From assembly GCF_900112205.1 (NCBI RefSeq), contig NZ_FOKW01000011.1:1-64000 (forward strand): a stretch of DNA of 64,000 nt, in the 5' to 3' direction. Made by a program: the position numbers and the translations under genes. This document shows, piece by piece, positions 1-8,703 of the stretch (positions are counted from its first letter, which is position 1; each line of letters opens with the position of its first letter). The notes beneath the pieces were generated by a model that saw only the letters and a list, made by a program, of their open reading frames with translations, was not told the DNA's origin and did not search any database. The stretch comes from Natronobacterium haloterrestre. Its GTDB lineage: Archaea > Halobacteriota > Halobacteria > Halobacteriales > Natrialbaceae.

Positions 1-94
1 AGTTCCGTGAAATTGTCCTCATGTTCGCCATCATCAACATAGAAAAGCTCTGTGAGCCTCTCTAACTACCATTCAGAAGCTATTCAACAAAGCA
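1..94 (+). mobile_element. Right end of an insertion sequence
   Basis: This stretch holds the transposase tail and a short non-coding end finishing in TATTCAACAAAGCA (81-94). At about base 94 the helicase reading frame on the other strand stops making sense. Native helicase residues run to about residue 361, and the last four codons and the TAG stop come from this element. The terminal inverted repeat and target duplication cannot be confirmed, because the other end is outside the window. The exact border (about 90-97) is an inference. Confidence 0.6.
3..65 (+). CDS. Transposase C-terminal fragment (window-truncated)
   Basis: The frame open from base 3 gives 20 residues (FREIVLMFAIINIEK, then LCEPL) and a TAA stop at 63-65. 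The FREI...NI pattern resembles the end of haloarchaeal IS4/IS5-type DDE transposases, though so short a tail does not fix the family. Only the last residues are in the window; the rest lies to the left. It points toward the interrupted helicase gene, and its stop lies about 30 bases before the apparent insertion boundary, as expected for a transposase gene close to its IS end. Confidence 0.6.
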   Translation, partial: FREIVLMFAIINIEKLCEPL

Positions 95-1177
95 GTTCTC
101 TTCCTGCTGAGCGAGATTGTAGTACTCTCGAATGTACTCGGTGACGTCGTCGTACAGCTTCCGCTCGGCTGGCGACATGTCTACCCCGAGCGCCTCGATG
201 TTTTTCTCGGGAAACATGCGAGTCCCGTCGGTTTCGTACATATCGTCCTTCAGCCGACGGATCATCAGGTCGTCCAGTGCGTCGGGATTGATCTGAGATT
301 CGTGGCTGAAGCGGTAGGGATCAAGCAGGCTAACGAGGAAGTAGAACTGGTCAGACTTCCCCTTGTGGGGTGTCCCGGTCAGCAGCAGGAGCGCGTCGGA
401 GTTCTCGGCGACGGCCTCACCGACCATGTACCGCTGTGTGCGTTCGATCGAATCGTCGCTGGACCGCCGGGCAGTGAGATGGTGTGCTTCGTCGAACACG
501 GCGGCATCCCAGGGAACGTCGAGGTTTCGCAGGGCCTCCAGCATGTCGTCCTGCTTGGCGAAGTCGATGGAGGTGATGATGAGGTCCTCCTGTAGCCAGA
601 CGTTCTGATTCGGGTGGGATTTTCGGTGTGAGCGGACTGTCTCGCGGTCGTAGATGACGAAGTTCCGATCGAACTTCTCGCGCATCTCCTCCTGCCACTG
701 GACGACGAGCGGTGCAGGAGCGACGATGAGCACACGCTGTGCGCGCTCGCGGGCGATGAGTTCTTCGATGACGATGCCGGCCTCGATGGTCTTCCCGAGC
801 CCGACTTCGTCACCGATGAGATATCTATGGTCGTACGAGTTCAGAATCTCGTAAGCCGCCTGGACCTGGTACGGTTCTATCTCAATACGGTTGTTCGTCA
901 GCGACAGGAAGCGGTCGTATCGGTACGCGAGGTCGAGGCGGGTCGCACGTTCTCGGAGGTCGTGGTGAAGCGGGGCATCGATCTGTTTCGCTGCCAAACG
1001 GTCAGCGATGGAGTCGATCCGCTCAATGTGGGGAAGTCCACTGGGCAGTTTGCGAAGCTGTCCTTCTGTGGTGTAGACGTGGAGGAGTTGCCCTCCATTC
1101 GGGCGGTCCTCGATTTTGGTGATTTCACCCTGCCCGCCGGCGAACTTGACGTGGTCACCGACCTCGAAGCTAGTCAT
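80..1177 (-). pseudogene. SNF2/SF2 helicase, truncated by an IS
   Basis: A superfamily 2 (SNF2/RapA/DrmD-like) helicase with only the N-terminal ATPase lobe. It has Walker A GDEVGLGKT at residues 122-130, the DEAH box at 229-232 and a TGTPHKG motif near residue 265. The C-terminal helicase lobe (motifs IV-VI) is missing. The frame ends after NLAQQEEN with four residues encoded by the adjoining IS end. Family members are about 900-1000 aa, so roughly two thirds is lost or lies beyond the IS. The start ATG overlaps the stop of the TBP-like gene (ATGA), so the two were translationally coupled. It is probably the motor of the methylase cassette upstream, related to DrmD of class 1 DISARM or to helicases paired with PglX-like methylases. 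It should be inactive as read. Confidence 0.85.
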
Positions 1178-1719
1178 TTTTCATCCATGAGGGACCTGAT
1201 TTTATTATGAAGTTCTCGGAAGGCTTGCTTAGACCTTGCTTTGCTACTTTCGCCCACAATATTCACCTTTCCAGACCGGAATATCATTATTGTACAATCA
1301 GCTTGGTCCGGTGTATACAAGACCGCGGCAAGGGAGTCCGGGTCATACTCAGTCCTTTCTAAGCCCAATCCCACAGAAATCGAACTTAATTCCAGCTCCA
1401 TACCTAAATCGCCAGAGAGTACATAATTACAGATTTCAAACTCTTGTAGGTTCACAGAGCACTGGGTAATCTCAGACAAGATACTTATCATATTTTCCTT
1501 TGAACAATTGACTCCTTCCCTGGACTTAGAGCCAGTAACAATGAATTTGCCAGTACGGTAGAGGATTGCCAAGCCGTCATCAGTATATAAATATAGGCCA
1601 GGATGCATCTCCGGTTCATACCGAGTATTTCCAGTCAAAGAAGTAGCTAAATAGTTTAAATCAAACTCCTGTTCCAAGAGGCCAACAGCAACGATATTCA
1701 CGGTTTTTAGGTTATCCAT
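1174..1719 (-). CDS. Divergent TATA-binding-protein homologue
   Basis: The 181 residues form two direct repeats of the TBP saddle fold. Repeat 1 runs about 7-85 (YEPEMHPGLYLYTDDG, then YRTGKFIVTGSKS). Repeat 2 runs about 94-178 (SGDLGMELELSSISVGLGLE, YDPDSLAAVLYT, IFRSGKVNIVGESS). Length and repeat layout match archaeal TBP (about 186 aa). Of the four phenylalanines that kink DNA in canonical TBPs, by motif alignment only the repeat 2 one in IFRSGK survives; the others are His, Tyr and Leu. The gene is AT-rich compared with the core genome. It lies between the methylase and helicase genes, overlapping the helicase start by ATGA. It may be a cassette-specific DNA-binding subunit or a dedicated transcription factor; that role is an inference. 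Confidence 0.85.
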   Translation of the reverse strand: MDNLKTVNIVAVGLLEQEFDLNYLATSLTGNTRYEPEMHPGLYLYTDDGLAILYRTGKFIVTGSKSREGVNCSKENMISILSEITQCSVNLQEFEICNYVLSGDLGMELELSSISVGLGLERTEYDPDSLAAVLYTPDQADCTIMIFRSGKVNIVGESSKARSKQAFRELHNKIRSLMDEK

Positions 1720-1761
1720 TTGGGTGGTACGTGTGATTTGGCGGTTTCCAACTTTATACGA

Positions 1762-4700
1762 CTAAACCCCTTCTTGCACCGTCTTAATCTTGTCTTCAGA
1801 GAGCCCATAAAGCTCGTAGACTCGGTCGTTGATTTTTTGTTCTAATTTTTTAACTTCTGTTTCTAATTCCTTATATTGGCTCTTCTTCTTCCTGAAATTG
1901 CGGAAGGAGTCTTCAATATCCTCGTATTCAGGAAGGGTGAGTTTTTCAAGACGGTTGATAGGGGAATTCGTCTTAGTCGCCTTCTCACGGAACCCAGCAA
2001 ACCCATCTCCTTTCTCAACGGCGTACGGGACAAATTCCTTCAGAAGATCCTCACGCTCTTGGTCAATTCCTACGAACTCTAGCGCAGCAAATTTTTCTGT
2101 TTCGGTGTATCCCCATTGATCAGTTTCGTAATCGTCGGGCTCCTCTGGCTTGTACCTCGCTGATGCGTATACAGTTGTTTTTGTGTCTGCTGAGGCGACA
2201 TGAACGTCACCAATACGAAGACTGTCCTGATCTTTGCTTGTGGCGCTTAGGATTGTATCTCCGACGCCCTTAGGCGGTTGATACCCTGGAATATCTTGTA
2301 GAGATGGACCCCACGAATAACTACCTAAATAATCAGAGAGATTAACGTTGATCTCGCTCATTTTCTTTTTATTCTCTAGGATGTTATCCACAGCACGGAT
2401 TATTTCTTGATCTACATCTGTCGGAACTTGGAGTTCATGTAGAAAACCCGTTTTGTAAGCCCGAAACCCTCCTCGTTTCTGAGGTGAAATACCTCTGTAA
2501 ATGAACTCTAGAAGTTCAGAATTTAATAATCCAAGTAGGAATTTTAGATCATAATCCTCAGTAACGCGTATGCTCTTCACCTTCGTATTAAAGTAGTAAT
2601 TTTTGTCACCTGTATCTGCAGTAAAGTTACTCTTATCGGAGATCTCGGGTGTCAAAATCTTGGGGTTCTGGTAAATGTCGGAATGCCTCTCACACCAGAG
2701 TTCATACCAATTCCGATTCGAATTCATCACATGAGTCCGACTTCGAACTTTCTCCTCATTTTCTTTTAAATACTCCCAAGTATTCGGGAACTCAGTTTTC
2801 ATTCGTCTTTCTGGGATAACCTGATTATTTTCATAGGGGTAGATCGATTTTAGATCCGTTTTTGGAGGTTCGTACCGTTTGACATCTTGACCCTTCAAGA
2901 CTGGTTTTAGAATTTCTTCTTCAAGATTATATTCCCCCACGGTTTCAGGGTCCACGAAATAGACTTCATCCTTAGATGTGTCAATACCTTGGGATATAGA
3001 CTTAGTTACATTATCCAAGGTGACAAACTCACCGCTCATCGAGTCAAGTACATTTGCTACTGGAGCAGGAATTACGTCCCACGGCTTTTTGGAGAGTTCT
3101 GAATTCTTGAGTGTATAATTCTGCATTTCTTCTCGATCAAGAGTTTCGTAATTATTTGAATCAGGGGTATAAACTACAAACTCATCATCATTAGCTGAAT
3201 TAGATAAAGAAATTATACATACGTAGTTTGTCGCTTCACCGAACACCTGAACATCGGATAGTTCAACAATTTCGGTTACGTGGGAGTGTTCGCTGATGAC
3301 CTTTCTGAGACCTTCCCCGTAGGGCCTTCTCAAGAACATGGATGGCTGTATGTATGAGATTGAACCATTACAGATCTCGATTCCCATTTCTGTGAATAGG
3401 CAATAAATATCCCAACGTCCAGTCGTCGAATCATACTTTGTCTTAAAGTATGATTTTTGGAAGTCATTGAGAGACCGAGAACGAATGTAAGGGGGGTTTC
3501 CAATTACTGCGTCAAATCCGGATTTGTCCTTTTGACTACCATCGGTACCATAGAATACCTCAGGATACTCAAGCTTCCAGTGGAAGTAGTAGTCCTGTGA
3601 TGCCCATTTCTGAGCCGTACGGAACCATTGCATCCCTTCAATTTCTTTCCATTTTTCATCCTCATCCAAAGCAGCAGCCATTCTCTCGTAGGCATCACTA
3701 GGTATCTCACCTAAGCCAAAATCGGCTGCTGTAGCTACATTTGCTATCGCCTCAAGTCGCTGCCGAAGCTTGTTCTGTTCGAATTCGTCGTACTTGGACT
3801 CCATCTCCTTGACATCCGCGAGTTCCTGGTTCTCGATGGCGATGAAGTCCTCGTAGATTCGCATCAGCTGCTCCATCGTCCCCTTCCGGGCAATACCGAA
3901 GTCTGCGAGCGAGGCGTTCTGCCCGTCGCCACCGCTATCTGACTCCAGTTCCTCTATTTCCTCTATATCGCTCCCAACGAGTGAATTCCCGGTCTTCAGA
4001 TGGTGGTCAAGGAACGCGAGCGGTTGTTCGGCTGCAAGAGTCCGAAGCCACAGTGACACCTTCGCTAGTTCCACAGCGAGTGGATTTAGATCCACACCGT
4101 AGATACAACGCTGGGCGACTTGCCGGCGTGCCCAATTGATATCGTGCTCCTCATCAACCGTCTCGATACCTTCTTGTGCTGCCTGCTTTTCTTGGGCGTC
4201 AATGATCTCACGGGCCAAGTAGTCAACCGCGCTAGTGAGGAAGTGACCGCTCCCCATCGCTGGGTCTAAGATCCTCAGTTCGAACACTCTTTCAGCGAAT
4301 TCAGCAGCGAATCCCCCTTCATCGAAGGCACTTTGACCGGCAAGGTCCATTCGAATGTCTTCGACGAGCGGTCCCAGCGTGTTCTCAACGATGTACTCTA
4401 CAACGTACTCGGGCGTGTAGTACGATCCAGTGGCTTTCCGTTCGCCGCTATCTGTCGTAAGGTACACTTCATCTTCCTGCACGACAACGTCGTCGTCCTC
4501 ATCAGCGCTTACATACTCACCATCGTCCAGCGCCAAAGGCTCGTCAGCAACGTTTAATTGATACTCCAGTAGTCCCTCGTAGATACTTCCGAGGTGACGG
4601 ACGTCAAGTGAGGAGTAATCGACGAAGATCTTTCCGCCACCGTTGCCGTTCTTGCTCCGCGTCAGGAGTTCAATGACCTTCGCCAGGTAGGCATCACCGG

Positions 4701-5874
4701 CCGTGTGTTCGGCGAGGAATCGAGCTTCCGGGCTGTCGTCTTCGTCGGGATCAGTCCGGAACAACCCGCCGTTGTACGCCGGAATGTAGAGATCTTCTTC
4801 TGGGATGCCTCGGGACTTGCTTCCTTGGTCAATGAGCTTGAACAGCTCGTCCAGTCGGTCCCAGAGGTTGTCTTGCCAGTCGCGGTACTTCGGATCACCA
4901 CTGTCGATCTCCTCGGCGACCTCCTGCTTGAGCGAGTTCAGGCTGTATGAGTGTTCATAAATCTCGTTGTCAGTGTCGAGGAGGTCACGACCCTCGGCTT
5001 CTGCGTACAGCACGAAGATGAGCCGGTACAGGTAGATGAGCGAGGAGTCGTGAATCAAGTCGAGGTCGTCCTCACTAAGGTCGTTATCGGGGTACTGTAG
5101 GAACCCCTCCGATAAGATCTTGATCGCCTCGTAGATGTTGTCCTGTAGGTCCTCTCCCAACTCCTGAGCGAAGACGTTGGACTCGTCGTAGACGTCATCG
5201 AGAAAACTGTCCCCGCCGGCGTCTTCGAGGAACGCCTCGTGTCGGAAGAAGAGGTAGAAGTACTTAAAGTCCTCAAGATCGCCCTTCTCAATGATAGCCG
5301 GGAGATCGACCTCGTAGTAGGAGTCGAGACGGTGGCTCGTGGGACCGTAGTAGAGCCGCCACTTCTTCCCGTTGGTCAGAACGGCCCACCGAGCAGGAGT
5401 CTCCTGCAGGTAGACGTGGATCTGGTAGCTCGGGTTCTCGAAGTCGCGTTCGTGTTCGCCGCTGCCGCGCGTATCGAGCGGACGTCCCCATCGCTTCGCG
5501 TCGGCGACAGCAGTCGCGTTCTTGTAGAAGTCTCCACCCTCTTCCCGCCGCTCGAACGCTTTCCGGGCGGCATCCTCGGTTTCGAAGAACCCGTAGTCCG
5601 GGCGGCGCTGGGTGCGACTGGTACTTTCCTCGACCTCGAAGGGGATGCCCAACTTCCTGAACATCGGCCGGATGAACTTCTCTTCCAGCTGCGACTCGTT
5701 GCGCTTCGGGGCAGTCGCCTTTTCGCGCTCCCAGAGGTCTTTGATGTCTTCGTATGCAGCTTCCAGTTTTTCGTCGCTGACCTCGTCCCATTCCTCCGTT
5801 TCGGGGAGGTGCTCGTCGAGGTAGTGGTTGGAGAACAGGTCCCGGTTCGTGCGGTAGGTGAGTGCCGTTTGCAT
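1762..5874 (-). CDS. Eco57I/PglX-like nuclease-adenine methyltransferase
   Basis: A 1370-aa single-chain restriction-modification-type protein. The N-terminus carries a PD-(D/E)xK-like nuclease signature: PD at 92-93 and D125-A-K127 within VADAKRWG. A helical region leads to the N6-adenine methylase core, with motif I DPAMGSGHFL from residue 537 and motif IV NPPY at 793-796. The last 500 or so residues look like a TaqI-like target-recognition region followed by a coiled coil. It should methylate adenine in a specific site and may cut unmodified DNA (type IIG), or act as the modifier for the neighbouring helicase as PglX and DrmMI do. DNA for residues 1 to about 700 is GC-rich, while the part covering NPPY and the recognition domain is clearly AT-rich, suggesting exchange of the specificity half. 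It starts three bases after the AbrB-like stop. Confidence 0.88.
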   Translation of the reverse strand: MQTALTYRTNRDLFSNHYLDEHLPETEEWDEVSDEKLEAAYEDIKDLWEREKATAPKRNESQLEEKFIRPMFRKLGIPFEVEESTSRTQRRPDYGFFETEDAARKAFERREEGGDFYKNATAVADAKRWGRPLDTRGSGEHERDFENPSYQIHVYLQETPARWAVLTNGKKWRLYYGPTSHRLDSYYEVDLPAIIEKGDLEDFKYFYLFFRHEAFLEDAGGDSFLDDVYDESNVFAQELGEDLQDNIYEAIKILSEGFLQYPDNDLSEDDLDLIHDSSLIYLYRLIFVLYAEAEGRDLLDTDNEIYEHSYSLNSLKQEVAEEIDSGDPKYRDWQDNLWDRLDELFKLIDQGSKSRGIPEEDLYIPAYNGGLFRTDPDEDDSPEARFLAEHTAGDAYLAKVIELLTRSKNGNGGGKIFVDYSSLDVRHLGSIYEGLLEYQLNVADEPLALDDGEYVSADEDDDVVVQEDEVYLTTDSGERKATGSYYTPEYVVEYIVENTLGPLVEDIRMDLAGQSAFDEGGFAAEFAERVFELRILDPAMGSGHFLTSAVDYLAREIIDAQEKQAAQEGIETVDEEHDINWARRQVAQRCIYGVDLNPLAVELAKVSLWLRTLAAEQPLAFLDHHLKTGNSLVGSDIEEIEELESDSGGDGQNASLADFGIARKGTMEQLMRIYEDFIAIENQELADVKEMESKYDEFEQNKLRQRLEAIANVATAADFGLGEIPSDAYERMAAALDEDEKWKEIEGMQWFRTAQKWASQDYYFHWKLEYPEVFYGTDGSQKDKSGFDAVIGNPPYIRSRSLNDFQKSYFKTKYDSTTGRWDIYCLFTEMGIEICNGSISYIQPSMFLRRPYGEGLRKVISEHSHVTEIVELSDVQVFGEATNYVCIISLSNSANDDEFVVYTPDSNNYETLDREEMQNYTLKNSELSKKPWDVIPAPVANVLDSMSGEFVTLDNVTKSISQGIDTSKDEVYFVDPETVGEYNLEEEILKPVLKGQDVKRYEPPKTDLKSIYPYENNQVIPERRMKTEFPNTWEYLKENEEKVRSRTHVMNSNRNWYELWCERHSDIYQNPKILTPEISDKSNFTADTGDKNYYFNTKVKSIRVTEDYDLKFLLGLLNSELLEFIYRGISPQKRGGFRAYKTGFLHELQVPTDVDQEIIRAVDNILENKKKMSEINVNLSDYLGSYSWGPSLQDIPGYQPPKGVGDTILSATSKDQDSLRIGDVHVASADTKTTVYASARYKPEEPDDYETDQWGYTETEKFAALEFVGIDQEREDLLKEFVPYAVEKGDGFAGFREKATKTNSPINRLEKLTLPEYEDIEDSFRNFRKKKSQYKELETEVKKLEQKINDRVYELYGLSEDKIKTVQEGV

Positions 5875-5877
5875 GTC

Positions 5878-6069
5878 TTAAACTGGGGTAACGATGAGGA
5901 ATTCTTCGGAATCCTTGCTGTCGATCAGTGCGTGTGCGACTTCCTTGGCGTCAGCGACGTCCACTTCGACGTCGTCGCCGATGTCCAAGCCGAGTTTTTC
6001 CAATTCAGACCCGGAGACGTTGATCCGGCCCGAATTCCCGGTGTTTCGACCGACTTGTTTCCGGGTCAT
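5878..6069 (-). CDS. AbrB/SpoVT-like small protein
   Basis: A 63-aa protein beginning MTRKQVGRNTGNSGRINVSG, followed by LEKLGLDIGDDVEVDV, the swapped-hairpin pattern of AbrB/MazE DNA-binding domains. The ATG at 6069 is preferred over an upstream in-frame TTG at 6090, because a TATA-like element about 30 bases upstream would then give a leaderless transcript. It is the first gene of the cassette and ends three bases before the methylase start. AbrB-like proteins often autoregulate their operons, so it may control expression of the methylase, TBP-like protein and helicase. No operator is evident. Confidence 0.75.
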   Translation of the reverse strand: MTRKQVGRNTGNSGRINVSGSELEKLGLDIGDDVEVDVADAKEVAHALIDSKDSEEFLIVTPV

Positions 6070-6095
6070 TTTGATAGCGTGACGTATCAATCGAA

Positions 6096-6105
6096 CCCAT
6101 ATAGT
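6096..6105 (-). promoter_or_regulatory. TATA-like promoter of the methylase cassette
   Basis: On the minus strand CTATATGG sits about 27-36 bases upstream of the AbrB-like ATG at 6069, preceded by AAAGA. Archaeal initiation about 26 bases downstream would fall within a few bases of the ATG, giving a leaderless mRNA for the whole cassette. Assigned by spacing only. Confidence 0.45.
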
Positions 6106-6215
6106 CTTTACTTAGTCTACGAAGTGATCGTAGAACCCCTTTTGAGAGAGTAAAATCAGAAGGGGATTGATGCGTAGATAAGACGTGGAACAAAGAGGTA
6201 GAAGTGAGCTAAACA

Positions 6216-7886
6216 CTACGTAGTCGCTGCTCGCTCGCACTGTTTCGCACTTACAACCAGTTGCTCAGAAATCTCTAGCCACTCTTCCTCCGATGCCACG
6301 TCTTCTTCTACGTTTTCCACTACCGCGTCTACTACTTCTTCCGGCTCATACCGAGCCCAATCATACAGATTGTTGATCTTCAAATCTTGTTTAATATCCT
6401 TGTATGCTCCGTTGAATGCGTCCTCCTGTTTTGGAGTGGCTTCAACAAACACATTTGCAGGAATAGCAGCCAGCAATTCGTTCACTTCCACCTTTCTACC
6501 CAGCAAGTTGTCTATCGCAGTCTCAGTAATAGCACGCGACCCCGTCCCAGTCTCAAGGAACTCGATCAGATCTAGTTGCTTCTTTGCCTCGTCTGGCACG
6601 ATAGCCTCTACATCACTCCGCTCAGGTTCATACGCTGGGTCGGTGATCTCCAGTTTATATGCAGTAACGAATCCAGACTCAATCTTATTATCAGGTATGA
6701 ATTTGAGAACGTCCTCAAGAAACTCGTCGGCAGAAGAAAAGTGGCGCTCAGTGAAGATGATGTGGAACGTAAGCTTGATAGCCTCAGGTAGATCAGAAAC
6801 CTCACTTTCGTTGCCTTTTCTCCCGAAATCAATGTGGTTTGGGTACTTGTCTTGCAGAGTCTCTCTGAGTTCTGGACTCTGATATTTTGAGAGGACGCCT
6901 CCCCATGACATCAACAGATAGGCATCCCTATTCTCGAATTCAGAGCGTACTCGCTGCTTTTCTTTCTCAATCAAATCGTGAACGTCTTTGGCGACAGCTG
7001 ATTGGTCTAATTCACCTCGATCGACCACTTCGATAATGGTGGAGAATAGTTCTTCAGAGAGCGCATGACGATCGCGGAAGGGCAGGAAGCTTTCAATGAA
7101 AGCCGAGTAATATTCATTCAGGTCGTCTTCAGGTGTGCCAGTTAATGGATCAGCATAGAGTGAGTGGTCATGATGAATCGCATCGTAAGCGTTTCCATAG
7201 GCAGTAAGAAGCCATTCAGCGGTTTCGTTCTGCTGTTCAAAATCGCAGCTTGAGGTCGATAGAGCACGAGTGATTCCTGATTTGATGTCGTGAATTGTCT
7301 CCCCGGTTTCCAGAGAATCACCTGCTTTGACGTGTTCACGACAGAAAACAAGGATGAGACGGATTTTCTCTTCATCTTTAGATTGTTCCTCAAACAAGAT
7401 ATTAGCGATGCGCCGGTAGCCATCTCGCTTAAATAGTGAGGTTTCTGTAGAAATCTCGTCGGCCAATTGTTCTCTAACCGCAGGACTGGGTCGGAGTTCT
7501 TCGTCCATTGCCAGTTCGTCGAACGCAATTGTTTCGAAGTCTGAAACAATCTTCTGGGCTTGTTGGATGTCTTTTGTCTCCTCCCCAAATTTAACGAGGA
7601 AGTCAAAAGCAACAATACGTTGGGCGAGATCGTGAAGAGTACACTTAGTGGCTCTGGTACCTGGTTTTACAATTCGATGCCAGATCAAGGTTCCGTGCGT
7701 AATGCCGGATTCTTCAATGCGGTTATATCCCCACCAAAATCCGAGAACGGAACAAACCACGAGAACTATGGTTTCTTCAAGTGTCAGTGATATCACGTTG
7801 TACCTGATGTTGAGATACAGTGATGTGGCGAGAGTAACTGCTGCTACTTCAGCTGAAAGGCCAGTAAGCGGATTTTCTCTCTTCAT
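6216..7886 (-). CDS. Two-TM membrane-anchored protein, unknown function
   Basis: I do not recognise a family for this 556-aa protein. Two hydrophobic segments at about 9-27 and 36-53 should anchor it in the membrane. The remaining 500 residues are acidic and mostly helical, with no nuclease, kinase or ATPase motif visible. The DNA is AT-rich relative to the core genome. It lies 200 bases downstream of the CBASS effector gene and about 150 bases upstream of the AbrB-like gene, all on the same strand. The gap before it contains a possible TATA element (CTATAAT near 7945), so it may have its own promoter. Its place between two defence modules suggests a defence or membrane-damage role, but that is context only. 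Confidence 0.7.
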   Translation of the reverse strand: MKRENPLTGLSAEVAAVTLATSLYLNIRYNVISLTLEETIVLVVCSVLGFWWGYNRIEESGITHGTLIWHRIVKPGTRATKCTLHDLAQRIVAFDFLVKFGEETKDIQQAQKIVSDFETIAFDELAMDEELRPSPAVREQLADEISTETSLFKRDGYRRIANILFEEQSKDEEKIRLILVFCREHVKAGDSLETGETIHDIKSGITRALSTSSCDFEQQNETAEWLLTAYGNAYDAIHHDHSLYADPLTGTPEDDLNEYYSAFIESFLPFRDRHALSEELFSTIIEVVDRGELDQSAVAKDVHDLIEKEKQRVRSEFENRDAYLLMSWGGVLSKYQSPELRETLQDKYPNHIDFGRKGNESEVSDLPEAIKLTFHIIFTERHFSSADEFLEDVLKFIPDNKIESGFVTAYKLEITDPAYEPERSDVEAIVPDEAKKQLDLIEFLETGTGSRAITETAIDNLLGRKVEVNELLAAIPANVFVEATPKQEDAFNGAYKDIKQDLKINNLYDWARYEPEEVVDAVVENVEEDVASEEEWLEISEQLVVSAKQCERAATT

Positions 7887-8085
7887 GTGTTGGTGGTGTT
7901 TTCTCAGCCCAACACGGGCATACTGACAGGTACGAAATCTGTGATTATAGGTGTTCTTCTAAAATCTGAGCTAATTGACTATTCAGTGATAGCTACAAGG
8001 ATTTCTTCCCGAAATTTGTGTCCTCTGAGCATGATGCGGAAAGTTGCTATTGGCGAAGGATCGAATTATCACATTAATTCTTGTT

Positions 8086-8703
8086 TCAGTTTTTTCGATA
8101 CAGCTCTAGAATCCCGTGTGTCCCGCGCTGATCCGGGCGATTATAGTACTTTCCCTCCAATTTATCCTCCTCTTCATCGTACTCCAGAATAGCAGACCCG
8201 TAGTGTGGATCCAAGTCCTCATTCGTCTGGCTGCCTTCATTCCAATAATTGTACGACAATGTGGGCCAAGCTTTCTCTTTTACTAAGATTGTTGCTGCTC
8301 GGCTATACGACGGTGATTCTGGCCCATCCAGTGTTACAAGGATTTTGTCCCACGTTTGGTCAATGTCGATACTGGTCTCCTGTTTCGTCAACCCATCTAT
8401 CTGCTGACCCGTAGTGACAATCTGATCCTCAGGTATAAGCTCTTCATCTGCCGATGTGTAGAGATATCCTTTCCACGTCCCGTTCAAGTCTGGAACAGCA
8501 ACCAGTCCGTGGTCGTGCAGTAAGTCCCACTTCCAGAGATACTTTGTGAACAAGAGATAAAGAATTGTGGATATAACACCTAACGACAACCCGAGGATAG
8601 GTCCGAAGAGTTCTATGGCACCAAGATAAATTACCGCGGTGAGAATGCCGATGAGGATGTATCGACGGTGGCGATTGGTCTGATCAGTGGAAAAGTTGTG
8701 CAT
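8086..8703 (-). CDS. Cap15-like CBASS effector (2TM plus beta-barrel)
   Basis: A 205-aa protein with two N-terminal transmembrane helices (about 15-31 and 36-54), then a beta-rich cytosolic domain opening PDLNGTWKGYL (71-81). This is the SMODS-associating 2TM, beta-strand-rich effector family known as Cap15. In that family the beta-barrel binds the cyclic nucleotide made by the partner CD-NTase, and the TM helices then disrupt the inner membrane and abort infection. The gene overlaps the 3' end of the CD-NTase gene by 20 bases, so they are co-translated. The family call rests on architecture, the NGTWKG motif and the partner gene. Confidence 0.85.
   Translation of the reverse strand: MHNFSTDQTNRHRRYILIGILTAVIYLGAIELFGPILGLSLGVISTILYLLFTKYLWKWDLLHDHGLVAVPDLNGTWKGYLYTSADEELIPEDQIVTTGQQIDGLTKQETSIDIDQTWDKILVTLDGPESPSYSRAATILVKEKAWPTLSYNYWNEGSQTNEDLDPHYGSAILEYDEEEDKLEGKYYNRPDQRGTHGILELYRKN

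Noticed and set aside
80-6069. Full DISARM or BREX system
   Set aside because: Only a methylase and a DrmD-like helicase remnant are present; there is no DrmA/DrmB/DrmC, PglZ or BrxC-like gene in the window. Genes left of the IS cannot be excluded.
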